Shown piece by piece: positions 8,112-16,193 of a DNA stretch of 41,497 nucleotides (within the stretch, counting starts at the first letter, position 1; each line of letters opens with the position of its first letter). The position numbers were made by a program, and so were the translations under genes. The stretch is taken from assembly GCA_020434585.1 (NCBI GenBank), contig JAGRAN010000070.1, positions 1 to 41,497 of the forward strand, given 5' to 3'. This DNA comes from Bdellovibrionales bacterium (GTDB lineage Bacteria; Bdellovibrionota_C; UBA2361; SZUA-149; JAGRAN01). The notes beneath the pieces were generated by a model. It searched no databases and had not been told where the DNA came from. It was given only the letters and a program-made list of their open reading frames with translations.

Positions 8112-8309
8112 CTAGAGCAGCCCCGAAATAAAGGAATAGACGGGATACCAGACGGGCTTGGTGAACTTCAGCAGTAGAAACACAATAAACAGATAAAACG
8201 ACCACTCAAGAATCTCGAGCACGACGGCCATATAGCCCCCGCTGGCCTTCATGCCAGATTCCTCCTCGAGGCGTCTAATGTCCTCTTTCGTAAGGCGTTT
8301 TCTAATCAC
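8112..8309 (-). CDS. Small single-span membrane protein, 65 aa
   Basis: It starts at a GTG with an AGGGGA ribosome site about 6 bases upstream. The N-terminal 25 residues are charged (RKRLTKEDIRRLEEESGMKA). They are followed by a long hydrophobic span near residues 30-60 (EWSFYLFIVFLLLKF and on), predicting one membrane helix with the charged end in the cytoplasm. It lies 69 bases downstream of the zinc-ribbon/TPR gene on the same strand and may share its transcript. I recognise no family. An overlapping 89-aa frame at 7936-8205 is less convincing. Confidence 0.6.
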   Translation of the reverse strand: MIRKRLTKEDIRRLEEESGMKASGGYMAVVLEILEWSFYLFIVFLLLKFTKPVWYPVYSFISGLL

Positions 8310-8378
8310 CTATTTCCCCTGGTAAGTTCCTGCATCCATTATAACAGGCAAGAGGGGTGGTTTTTCAAGTTCAGGCTG

Positions 8379-9083
8379 CTAGTGCCATTCGCTTTGCTGT
8401 TGAAGCGAGTCCCACCAAACATCGAATTCTGATGCGCAAGTTTCGCAGTGAGCAATTGAGCGAGCTCTCTCGAAGAACTCGAAAGCGAGCTCACGCTCTT
8501 TGCGATGGTAGTAAATCTCTGCCATCCACATGAGCAGCTGATCGTCGTGCCCGATTCTGCCGAAGCACTGATCGACTATTTTGAGTGCTTCGGGATACTT
8601 CTTGTTCTGCACTAAGCAGACGATAAGGTTGTGAATGGAGACGATATGCTCTCTATTATTCTTATACGCTTCCTGGAGCAGGCGAATTTCCTTTTCCTTA
8701 TTACCGCATGCTCCGTAAGCTCGGGCAAGGCTGACCAAAACGTCTGCGCACCGATTTATTGCAGCAGCTTTTTCCAAGCAGCGTCGGCTCATCTCAAAAT
8801 CGCCGAAATTGGCGTACTCTAAGCCGAACTCGTAATTGATTTGAAATTTTTCTTCGTAGCCCAGGCGGTCGCAGCAGCCGTTCTGGTAGCAACTCTCACA
8901 AATGAAAGTTTCTCCGCGAGCAAGTTCAGCCAGAATATACGGACGTTCATAATTCGGCATCCGGACTTCTTCGCCTTCACTGTCGGTCCAACTGGAATAG
9001 GAATAGGGACCGAGCTGCTCGGCGCAAACGCTGCAGTAGTCGTGCTCGCAGGCGTTGTTTTTACTCTGATTGAATGTGCTCAT
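8379..9083 (-). CDS. Zinc-ribbon and TPR-repeat protein
   Basis: The 234-aa protein has an N-terminal Cys-rich part with CSVC near residues 17-20 and CESC plus further Cys near 57-71, suggesting a treble-clef or ribbon zinc site. From about residue 82 onward come helical repeats with TPR-type periodicity: FGLEYANFGDFEMSRRCLEK, LARAYGACGNKEKEIRLLQE and VCLVQNKKYPEALKIVDQ. No signal peptide is seen, so a cytoplasmic scaffold or adaptor role is likely. The partner is unknown. The 65-aa membrane protein follows on the same strand. Confidence 0.75.
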   Translation of the reverse strand: MSTFNQSKNNACEHDYCSVCAEQLGPYSYSSWTDSEGEEVRMPNYERPYILAELARGETFICESCYQNGCCDRLGYEEKFQINYEFGLEYANFGDFEMSRRCLEKAAAINRCADVLVSLARAYGACGNKEKEIRLLQEAYKNNREHIVSIHNLIVCLVQNKKYPEALKIVDQCFGRIGHDDQLLMWMAEIYYHRKERELAFEFFERARSIAHCETCASEFDVWWDSLQQQSEWH

Positions 9084-9376
9084 AGATTTTAACCGAAGTA
9101 CCCTTACATCAAACCAAAGTGTCTAACCAAAGCTGCCTGACTTCGGGGGTCAGGATAAAAACTCTCTTCACACGCTTATACCAATTTATAGGTCAGATAT
9201 TTGCTAATCAATAATCGCCCATTATTTTTGCTCTACCTAGTTAAGGTGCTGAAATGACGAGGTTTGTCGGACCGTTTTAAAGTCCCGATAGATAAATCCG
9301 GGCGTTTCTGGCCTGATGGCGTAGTTAATCTTTCGCGGGCAGGCTCCGCGCGGACAGCACGGGGGTCGGTGAGGGC

Positions 9377-10498
9377 ATGAAAGCTTACGCACACGCGGAG
9401 TCACTGGCGTATCCAGACGAGCAGAACAGTAATGTGCCTCGACCAAAGCCCTATCCCTGGATCCTTCATCCGACAATAGATCTGTTATTTTGCTGCGGCG
9501 GCCTTGTATGGCTGTTCTTTGCCGCGCGATTTATCTTTTTTTCGGACTTAGCAAGCTTCCAGCAGTCGCCTGCAGTGTTGGCGCTGCTAGTGCTCGTCGG
9601 TCACCTTTTTTCAGACCCGCATACCGCAGCGACTCTAGTCCGCGTTTATCGAAATGAGGAGAGCAGGAAGAAGTACCATTTTTGTACAACCTGGGCTGCT
9701 TTACTTTGTGCGGTGTCGATAGTGGTAGGTGTTTTTATCGACGATATGCCGCGTTATATGTTGAAGGCATACACTCTGCTGGTGATTCACCACTACATGG
9801 CCCAAACTTACGGTCTTGCTCTGCTGTATTGTTATAAGCAGAATTACCGACTAAGCGCACTTCATAAGCGAATTTTTTGGTTGCTGGCGCATTGCACTAC
9901 GTTATTTGCGATTCTTCGAGAGTTAACTTTTCCTGAATGGGGAGGACGTAACTTTTTGTACTATCAGCTGCCGTTTATTGGGCCGCTGCCGCAGTGGATG
10001 TTTTTGTGTTCAGTTTATATGCTTGCCGGTGCTATCGCTGTATTTGCGATTATGACGACCTGGCGTGCGGCGGTGAGACGAGAAGTTATTCCCTTTCCCG
10101 CACTACTGCTAATGATAACTGGCGCGGCTATTTTTATCGTCAGTGGTCAGTTGTCCTCGACTCTCTGGCTGTTCGTTCCAGCGCTGTACCATGGGAGCCA
10201 GTATATGGTCGTTGCGACAGCTTATTACCTGAAAGAAGCAGGCTTACCGAATGGCCTAAGCAACCATCGCATTGCCGAGGCCCTAACGGATGTCAGTGCG
10301 CTACGCTATTTTGCTGTGGTGGTGGCTGGTGGAATCTGTATCTATGTCGGTGTCCCGTATATCATTAGCGAATTTGGCGTGCCGTTTACCGCCGCGTTTG
10401 TTGTGTCCTTTTCTGCCTTTAATTTTCACCATTTCCTTACAGACCGCGAAATTTGGAAAATGCGCGACCCTCAGACTCGCCGGCTGCTGCTTGAGTAG
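9377..10498 (+). CDS. Polytopic membrane protein with conserved-looking His pairs
   Basis: The 373-aa protein has a ribosome site GGTGAGGG directly upstream of the ATG and about nine hydrophobic segments. Histidines sit at membrane edges: GHLFSDPHTA (near residue 75), VIHHYMAQTYG (near 138), ALYHGSQYM (near 271) and FNFHHFLTDREIWKMRD (near 347). Such spaced His residues in a membrane protein recall metal-dependent membrane oxygenases or desaturases, for example the Brp/Blh carotene oxygenase group. I cannot assign it to one of these. The fold is clear at the topology level and the function is unknown. It stands alone between a divergent gene upstream and a secreted-protein gene downstream. 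Confidence 0.75.
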   Translation: MKAYAHAESLAYPDEQNSNVPRPKPYPWILHPTIDLLFCCGGLVWLFFAARFIFFSDLASFQQSPAVLALLVLVGHLFSDPHTAATLVRVYRNEESRKKYHFCTTWAALLCAVSIVVGVFIDDMPRYMLKAYTLLVIHHYMAQTYGLALLYCYKQNYRLSALHKRIFWLLAHCTTLFAILRELTFPEWGGRNFLYYQLPFIGPLPQWMFLCSVYMLAGAIAVFAIMTTWRAAVRREVIPFPALLLMITGAAIFIVSGQLSSTLWLFVPALYHGSQYMVVATAYYLKEAGLPNGLSNHRIAEALTDVSALRYFAVVVAGGICIYVGVPYIISEFGVPFTAAFVVSFSAFNFHHFLTDREIWKMRDPQTRRLLLE

Positions 10499-10693
10499 TG
10501 TTCTGTTATTGCAAGTACTTACTTAGGCACGTCGTTAATATTTGCCAACTTTGTGGTCAATTCAGGTACAACGCAATCGATGCATTAGGTGAGTCTACGG
10601 AACACTTCTTGCAATTTTCTAAATACATTCTCTCCCCATACTTATAGCTGCAGGTTTAGGCTCGGCATGTCCGGGTATAGGGATGGTTTGTTC

Positions 10694-11239
10694 ATGAAGA
10701 GATGTATATTTGCGCTGTTTACTTTAGTTTTGTCGGCTTCAGTATGCTCCGCCGAAGTAATTGAGTTCACGTTTCTCGAGACTGTAGAGTGTGACGGGGT
10801 ATTGTCATCACAGATTGATTTCCAGCTTCCAGCGACGATGAGTCTCTATGTCGGAGAGCTAAGCGTGGAAACGCTTGGTGCAATGTCTGTATTTAACGAC
10901 AGCGGACAAACGATTTTTTACAATTATTCGTCACACCTTACAGCCCGGGCAAAGTTGCTTACTCGCTGGGCCTTTGACGATTTAGCAACGGTAGACGATT
11001 ACAAGCACTTTACCGGGTCTCTGGCGGCCGGGGAAGAAGTCTCGTCGAATATCTCGCGAAATATCACGAGCCGTGGGCAGGTCGTCGACTTGACCAGCGG
11101 CGGACACACGAATTTTGGAGGAGCGGGTAGAATTCAGATTGATGGAGAGTGTTATCAGTGGTTCGCATCACCAGACGGCGTCCATGACTCGCAGCACACA
11201 GTTGTTCAGATAAAGCTGCGTTTGTTCTACCGCCCATAA
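10694..11239 (+). CDS. Secreted protein, 181 aa
   Basis: I place the start at the ATG at 10694 because it begins a clean signal peptide (KRCIFALFTLVLSASVCSAE). The longer frame from 10589 adds 35 residues of unlikely composition. After cleavage the mature protein is about 160 residues, beta-rich, with two Cys (VECDG and GECYQW) that could form a disulfide. The motif YNYSSHLTARAKLLTRWAFD in the middle is distinctive, but I know no family. It is probably periplasmic or extracellular. The next unit is the minus-strand GC-rich acetyltransferase gene. Confidence 0.7.
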   Translation: MKRCIFALFTLVLSASVCSAEVIEFTFLETVECDGVLSSQIDFQLPATMSLYVGELSVETLGAMSVFNDSGQTIFYNYSSHLTARAKLLTRWAFDDLATVDDYKHFTGSLAAGEEVSSNISRNITSRGQVVDLTSGGHTNFGGAGRIQIDGECYQWFASPDGVHDSQHTVVQIKLRLFYRP

Positions 11240-11290
11240 AATTGAAGCCGTGGTCCGCAGTCGATCGCCTGTGACCTTGTAAACAAACTT

Positions 11291-11345
11291 GGTTCCGGCG
11301 CGTGTTGGAGAGCTGCAGTTCTCCAACACGGCGCTCGGGGGAACC
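11291..11345 (-). terminator. Compound hairpin ending the GC-rich GNAT gene
   Basis: A perfect 11-bp stem CGTGTTGGAGA/TCTCCAACACG (11301-11311 with 11320-11330) sits inside an outer GGTTCC/GGAACC pair (11291-11296 with 11340-11345). On the minus strand it is followed by a T-rich stretch. It lies about 60 bases after the GNAT stop codon, so it probably terminates that transcript. Confidence 0.65.
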
Positions 11346-11404
11346 TCTGATTGAATTGCTTCGTGCGCTCTGCAGCAGCGCATTGACGAGCTTGAGCGAT
11401 GGGC

Positions 11405-11944
11405 TCACAGCTGCTTGACATGAACTGCACGCGGAGATTCCACGTGCCCCGTGACGACCTGGTACGTGCCCGTATGGGAGTAGCCCCGATGGGTGTAGCA
11501 GGCAACGCAGGGAGTGTTGTCCGGACGGGTGCGCATGCCGATGGCAGGGACGCCGAGCTCGCGCGCGCGTCTCTCACGAGCTTCGAGCAGCTGACCCCCG
11601 ATCCCTCGACGCTGATGCGACTGGCAGACCGCCATGTCGATGCAGTAGTACGAGCCGGGAGCGAGACCGAAGCGCGTGAGGTCACCGATGTCGGGGTAGT
11701 CGTCCGTGAGGACGATGCCGAGACCGAGACCGACGATCTGCTCACCGTCCTCGTCGATGGCGAGGAAGAGGTCGGCGCCGCGATCCATCTTCGCCTCGAT
11801 CGCGTCCCAGGCCTCCTCGTCCGACCACTCCTCGTTCCAGGGCGGTCTGCGGAAGGCGCGGGCGTAGATGCCGGAGATGATCGGGCGCACCGACGCAGCA
11901 TCCTCTGCCGAAGCCGGTACGATCGAAATCGTTGTCGCTTTCAT
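11405..11944 (-). CDS. GNAT family N-acetyltransferase, atypical GC-rich gene
   Basis: I start the protein at the ATG at 11944 (179 aa), which has a GAGG ribosome site upstream. The track of open frame continues 25 codons further, but those look non-coding. The acetyl-CoA-binding loop is visible in YYCIDMAVCQSHQRRGIGGQ (about residues 100-119), followed by the helix LLEARERRARELG, with CYTHRGYSHTGTY as the C-terminal GNAT strand-helix. The substrate is unknown. GC content and Arg/Asp use are well above neighbouring genes. It is a single minus-strand gene between plus-strand and regulator genes, with its own strong terminator, so I infer horizontal acquisition. A TGCGGT/ACCGCA hairpin lies upstream at 11982-11998. 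Confidence 0.85.
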   Translation of the reverse strand: MKATTISIVPASAEDAASVRPIISGIYARAFRRPPWNEEWSDEEAWDAIEAKMDRGADLFLAIDEDGEQIVGLGLGIVLTDDYPDIGDLTRFGLAPGSYYCIDMAVCQSHQRRGIGGQLLEARERRARELGVPAIGMRTRPDNTPCVACYTHRGYSHTGTYQVVTGHVESPRAVHVKQL

Positions 11945-12157
11945 GTTGGGAACCTCGTTTCTGGTCTTAATGACCGGGTAATGCGGTGGAATACCGCAGT
12001 TGCGATTGACTGGGACCACGAACAGTCCGGCCGTATTAGACTACAGCCTAGCTGTTCGCAGTTGCTTTGCTTCTACTCATATTTAATTGTCAGCCCGCAC
12101 AGCTTGTGCAGGCGCACTCAACTAGCGCCGTGTTCAGCGTTTCCCTGTCACCGGGAA

Positions 12158-12469
12158 TCAATGATGTCGGGGTGAAGCTCCCGAGGGGAACTGTTTGTCG
12201 AGCATCTTTCGATAACCGCCGGTGCCGCCCTGAAGCCACTTTGAAATGCGGGCTATCGTTGTTGAACTAAGTCCGGTCTCCGCTTCGATGTCACGATAAG
12301 AAAGATTATCATTAAGCATTTGGGCTGCTTTCCAGCGGCGGCCGAATTCGAGCATTTCGCCTTCTGTCAGCAAGTCGCGCAGGAATGCGCGAGCTTCTCG
12401 CTCATTTTCGAGAGAAGCAAAAGCTTTGCAGAGTGCTTTGACGTCTTTATTGTCTAATACTGAGGACAT
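12158..12469 (-). CDS. YerC/TrpR-family DNA-binding regulator
   Basis: The 103-aa protein has the TrpR-superfamily helix-turn-helix: LRDLLTEGEMLEFGRRWKAA (about residues 31-50), MLNDNLSYRDIEAETGLSST (51-70) and TTIARISKWLQGGTGGYRKM (70-89). This matches the YerC/YecD group rather than classical TrpR. It probably acts as a dimer. A 38-bp perfect palindrome ends five bases before the start codon and overlaps the expected ribosome site, so autoregulation is likely (inference). No tryptophan genes are nearby and the effector is unknown. Confidence 0.88.
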   Translation of the reverse strand: MSSVLDNKDVKALCKAFASLENEREARAFLRDLLTEGEMLEFGRRWKAAQMLNDNLSYRDIEAETGLSSTTIARISKWLQGGTGGYRKMLDKQFPSGASPRHH

Positions 12470-12474
12470 ACTGA

Positions 12475-12512
12475 TACTTTATCCAACTAAAGCGCTTTAG
12501 TTGGATAAAGTA
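12475..12512. promoter_or_regulatory. 38-bp perfect palindrome, candidate operator
   Basis: Two 19-base arms, TACTTTATCCAACTAAAGC and its exact reverse complement, abut with no spacer immediately upstream of the YerC-like gene. A further copy of the half-site core GGATAAAGT lies at about 12524-12532. The arrangement suits a dimeric regulator binding one or more turns of DNA. Coordinates may be off by one base. Confidence 0.7.
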
Positions 12513-12588
12513 ATACCGGGGTAGGATAAAGTCAATCAATACTAGCACTTAAGAAAAGCGTTAAAATTACGCAGACTTAACTGGGGCG

Positions 12589-14382
12589 CTACGCATCGAT
12601 CAGGGTCTCAAGCTTGTCTACGAGCTGAGAGAATAGCTGACAAGTCTTCTCGACGGGTTCAGGACTGGCCATATCGACTCCTGCGTCTTTCAGGATCTCC
12701 AGCGGATACTGGCTAGAACCGGCTCTGAGAAAATTGAGGTAGTCCTCGCGCTCCGCAGTCCCTCCGCTGCAAACTCGATCCGCGAGAGCAATTGCCGCCG
12801 AAATACCAGTTGCATACTTATAAACATAGAAGGACCAATAGAAATGCGGAATCCGCGAGTACTCCAGCCTGTCGTTGCCTTCGATTATCACACTGCTGCC
12901 AAAATACTTGGTGAGCAGCTTTTCATAAATCGAACTAAAGACATCTACGGTTAGTGGAAGATCCTGCTCGATTACCTTGTGGGCCTCAAGCTCAAACTCA
13001 GCAAACATAGTTTGGCGGTGCATTGTGGCTTTGATGTCGTCGATTTGCTGATTGATCAGATAAATCAGCACGCTCTTGTCGTCTTTAAACTTTTCCTGCA
13101 GATGGGCGGATAGCAGTGCCTCGTTGAATGTTGAGGCTACTTCGGCAACGAAAATTGAATAGGCGGAATAGTGGTAGGGTTGTGCTCGATGAGCGTAGTA
13201 TGAGTGCATCGAGTGCCCAGCTTCATGGGCCAGGGTGAACATTGAACGGATATCGTCCTGTTTATAACTCACCAGAATATAAGGATAGCTGTCGTAGCAT
13301 CCGCCGCTGTAGGCCCCGCTTCGCTTGCCTTTATTTTCATAGCGGTCGACCCAACGTTCGTCGAGCAGGCCGCGTCTTAGGATATTGGTATATTCTTCAC
13401 CAAGTGGAGCTAGTGCGTCGCACATATAATCGACGGCTTCTTCGTAATTGATCGTTAAATCTACTTCGGCAACAAGCGGGACGTAAGTGTCATAAAGGCG
13501 CTGATCTTCAAGTCCAAGCAAGCGCTTCCTAACGCTGTAGTATCTGTGAAGTGAATCTAAATTCTTTGAGATGGTGTCGACTAGATTAGTGTAAACCTCT
13601 GTCGGGATATTGTCGTCGAACAGACCGCGTTCCAGGCAGGAGTCGAACTTGCGCGCGCGAGTGTAGAACACGTCTTTCTGGTACGAGCCCGTCAGAGCAG
13701 CGGCGGTGGAATTTTTGAACTGCTCGTATTGGGCGTAGTACTTCGTCTGAGTATCTTTGCGCACAGCGCGATCTTGATTCTTAATGAGAACGCCGTAGGA
13801 GCCGTGAGTAAGGATATGTTCTTTGCCGCCGGCTTGAACTGTGCCGAACTGCATATCAGCATTGGCTAGCTGCGTGTAAATTTTATCGGGTGAACTCAGC
13901 GCCTGCGCAGCCATTACCAGCAAACGTTCTTCGTCATTGGATAAGGTGTGCGGGCGGTGTCGAATCAGTGCTTCCAGCGTGTGGCGGTAGGGGGCCAGCT
14001 TAGGCGCGTTCATAAACTGTTTAAGAGTATCAACTGGGATTTCGAACAGCTCGGGGCGAAGAAAGCTCGATGCTGCGCTGAGCTTAGAAGCAAGATTGGT
14101 TGCGCGCTGTACCCGCCCCAGGTTCTCAGAGTTAGAGATGTCTACGTCACTAAGCAGCTTTGTGTAGGTGTAGATCTTATCCAGCTCGCGATGCTGCCCG
14201 TAATGCAGATCAAAAGCTTCGGCGAGCGTATCGGCAGACTCACCGAGTCGACCTTTGTAGCTAGAAATAGTATCCGACTTGGCTTCCAGGGCCTTGAAGG
14301 CTGCCTCCCACTCGGCTTCATTGGAGTAGAGGGCTTGATAGTTCCAGGTGTCGGAAGCGGGGACGTCTTTTCGCTCAATCAT
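12589..14382 (-). CDS. pepF: Oligoendopeptidase F, M3 zinc metallopeptidase
   Basis: At 597 aa it matches the family length. The zinc site is FTLAHEAGHSMHSYYAHRAQ in the C-terminal half (HExxH), with the downstream Glu ligand in FVAEVASTFNEALL. The N-terminal half is the helical domain that restricts access to small peptides, beginning WNYQALYSNEAEWEAAFKAL. M3B enzymes cleave oligopeptides in the cytoplasm and supply amino acids or turn over signal peptides. There is no signal peptide. The gene lies downstream of nothing on its own strand, and its upstream region faces a divergent small gene. Confidence 0.95.
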   Translation of the reverse strand: MIERKDVPASDTWNYQALYSNEAEWEAAFKALEAKSDTISSYKGRLGESADTLAEAFDLHYGQHRELDKIYTYTKLLSDVDISNSENLGRVQRATNLASKLSAASSFLRPELFEIPVDTLKQFMNAPKLAPYRHTLEALIRHRPHTLSNDEERLLVMAAQALSSPDKIYTQLANADMQFGTVQAGGKEHILTHGSYGVLIKNQDRAVRKDTQTKYYAQYEQFKNSTAAALTGSYQKDVFYTRARKFDSCLERGLFDDNIPTEVYTNLVDTISKNLDSLHRYYSVRKRLLGLEDQRLYDTYVPLVAEVDLTINYEEAVDYMCDALAPLGEEYTNILRRGLLDERWVDRYENKGKRSGAYSGGCYDSYPYILVSYKQDDIRSMFTLAHEAGHSMHSYYAHRAQPYHYSAYSIFVAEVASTFNEALLSAHLQEKFKDDKSVLIYLINQQIDDIKATMHRQTMFAEFELEAHKVIEQDLPLTVDVFSSIYEKLLTKYFGSSVIIEGNDRLEYSRIPHFYWSFYVYKYATGISAAIALADRVCSGGTAEREDYLNFLRAGSSQYPLEILKDAGVDMASPEPVEKTCQLFSQLVDKLETLIDA

Positions 14383-14695
14383 GGTATTTCCGGATTCTCA
14401 TATAAAAAATGACGTGACTTTGAGACTTTATGCTCTTAGTCGGGAGTATTTCAATATTTTGAGTCACGTTCCGCGGCGAAACATTCATAATAAATTCAAT
14501 AAAGTAGTGGGAATGCGTACTTCGGACTGTAACCTGCTGATTTTTTTACAGCATTTCAGGTTGCAGGCTCTTCATAATGCTCAGAGTGTTACCGTTGTTT
14601 CGCTAGGTTTTGCGGCGGTGGTTCTACGGACAAGTCGTTACCGTAATAGGTTGTAACTAATACAAACTAATAACGACACCAAAAGGACCTGAATT
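14383..14695. other. Divergent intergenic region with an inverted repeat
   Basis: This stretch separates pepF (minus strand) from the 56-aa Arg-rich gene (plus strand) and should hold both promoters. I see one 8-bp inverted repeat, ACGTGACT (14412-14419) and AGTCACGT (14462-14469), spaced by 42 bases. It could be a regulator site. An open frame covering much of it on the plus strand overlaps the pepF start and looks non-coding. Confidence 0.35.
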
Positions 14696-14866
14696 ATGCA
14701 AATTGTTAGAACGCGCCGTAAGCGTAGACGTCGTCCGACAGTTACTCCTAGATTTGGACCGTCTTCGGTTGCACTTGAATTGGGGCTTCTTAGGCTCGCG
14801 CTGGAAGAGGAAAAAGACGAACAGCGTGAGAAATCCGAACGAAAGTTGAGCGCTGAAATTTATTAG
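14696..14866 (+). CDS. Short Arg-rich basic protein, 56 aa
   Basis: A small frame with an AAGGA ribosome site about 9 bases before its ATG encodes a two-part peptide. Residues 5-13 are almost wholly basic (RTRRKRRRR), followed by a Thr/Pro linker, then a helix-forming acidic and basic segment (LELGLLRLALEEEKDEQREK) to the C-terminus. The basic stretch could bind RNA, DNA or acidic protein surfaces, and the second part could form a coiled coil. I recognise no family. It lies between divergent pepF and the pentose phosphate genes. A compound hairpin follows its stop, consistent with a separate short transcript. Confidence 0.55.
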   Translation: MQIVRTRRKRRRRPTVTPRFGPSSVALELGLLRLALEEEKDEQREKSERKLSAEIY

Positions 14867-14875
14867 AACCGGACT

Positions 14876-14917
14876 GCACCGCAGCAGTTAGTCCGCGCAA
14901 GGCTGCGCGTGCGGTGC
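14876..14917 (+). terminator. Compound hairpin after the 56-aa gene
   Basis: An outer 8-bp stem GCACCGCA/TGCGGTGC (14876-14883 with 14910-14917) encloses an inner GCGCA/TGCGC stem with an AGGC loop region. Four T residues follow only about 12 bases later, so it is a weak intrinsic terminator candidate or an RNA structure between the small gene and tal. Confidence 0.4.
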
Positions 14918-15056
14918 TCTGTACACTCTTTTACTAGCGCTGGCATTTGCGCTACGATCTCCTGACACAATATTTCTGCTAAGTTGTTGCGCCGGATGGT
15001 CCAATCGGTCTGTCCTGGCGCTTGCAGAGTAAATACTCTTTGGAGGGAGGTCGTAG

Positions 15057-16172
15057 ATGAGCACAAATCCGCTTTCGCAGCTGTTGCCGCTTGGAACCAG
15101 CGTCTGGTACGACAACATTGATCGCACTCTGCTTAAATCGGGCGGACTGGCGAACCTTGTGAAGAATTTTTCCGTTCGCGGCGTTACAAGCAATCCCAGC
15201 ATTTTTGACAAAGCGATTCGCGGAAGCAGCGTCTACGATTCAACAATTGAAAAATTGAACAAGCAGGGATTGTCACTCGAGCAAATTTTCGAGGCAATCG
15301 CGATCGAAGATATAGCTGAAGCAGCGGATATTCTGCGACCAGTCTATGACGAAAGCGGAGGAGATGACGGATTCGTAAGTATCGAAGTAAATCCGCTTCT
15401 CGCCCGCAAGACGGACGAGACTATTAACGAAGCTGTGCGCTTGTATGAGAAGCTCGATCGTCCAAATATCATGATTAAGATTCCCGGTACTCCCGAGGGA
15501 ATCCCTGCTGTGCGCACCTGCTTAGAGCGCGGCATCAGTATCAACATCACACTGCTGTTCTCAGTGGAGAATTACGTGGAGGTGGCGAACACATATTGTG
15601 AAGCGCTGCGTGCCCGTGTTGCGCGCGGCGAGTCCGTCGAAAACATTCGTTCTGTTGCGAGCTTTTTTGTGAGCCGCGTCGATTCGGCGGTCGATAAGCG
15701 CCTCGATGAAATTGCGGCGGAAAAAGGCCCGAAATGGGAAGTAGCCAGCGGCATGAAGGGCGAGTTCGGGATTATCAATTCAAGGTTGGCTTACGAGCAA
15801 TTTGAGAAAATATTCAATGGTGACAGCTTTGCGGATTTGCGTGCTGCTGGCGCGGCGGTTCAGCGTCCGCTCTGGGCCAGTACCAGCACTAAAAATCCCG
15901 AGTACCGCGACGTAATGTATGTTGAGGAACTCATCGCGCCTCATACAGTAAACACTATGCCGCACAACACGCTTGACGCGTTCGCCGATCACGGCAAGCC
16001 GAAAGCAATGAAGCTAGACTTCAAAGCTGATAACGCAAAGCGCGATACTCTCCTAGAGCTTGGTGTAGATATTGAGGGAATTCTTACTCAGCTGCAGATT
16101 GACGGAGTGCGTGCCTTCTCCGAGTCGTTTGAGGCTCTGCAGGCCGGCATCAAAAGTCAGATAGACAATTAG
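15057..16172 (+). CDS. tal: Transaldolase
   Basis: The 371-aa protein belongs to the longer transaldolase group typical of actinobacteria and cyanobacteria. Landmarks are SVWYDNIDR (15-23), RGVTSNPSIFDKAI (41-54), the Schiff-base lysine in NIMIKIPGTPEG (Lys141) and ASFFVSRVD near 200. It moves dihydroxyacetone units between sugar phosphates in the non-oxidative pentose phosphate pathway. GGAGGG precedes the ATG. It is followed after 21 bases by gnd and then zwf and opcA, so one operon covers both pathway branches. Confidence 0.95.
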   Translation: MSTNPLSQLLPLGTSVWYDNIDRTLLKSGGLANLVKNFSVRGVTSNPSIFDKAIRGSSVYDSTIEKLNKQGLSLEQIFEAIAIEDIAEAADILRPVYDESGGDDGFVSIEVNPLLARKTDETINEAVRLYEKLDRPNIMIKIPGTPEGIPAVRTCLERGISINITLLFSVENYVEVANTYCEALRARVARGESVENIRSVASFFVSRVDSAVDKRLDEIAAEKGPKWEVASGMKGEFGIINSRLAYEQFEKIFNGDSFADLRAAGAAVQRPLWASTSTKNPEYRDVMYVEELIAPHTVNTMPHNTLDAFADHGKPKAMKLDFKADNAKRDTLLELGVDIEGILTQLQIDGVRAFSESFEALQAGIKSQIDN

Positions 16173-16193
16173 ACATTCTCATAAGGGGGGACT

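Noticed and set aside
7936..8205. Minus-strand 89-codon frame
   Set aside because: It overlaps the better supported 65-aa membrane protein, and its composition is not protein-like.
14348..14656. Plus-strand 102-codon frame
   Set aside because: It overlaps the start of pepF on the other strand and shows no coding character or ribosome site.
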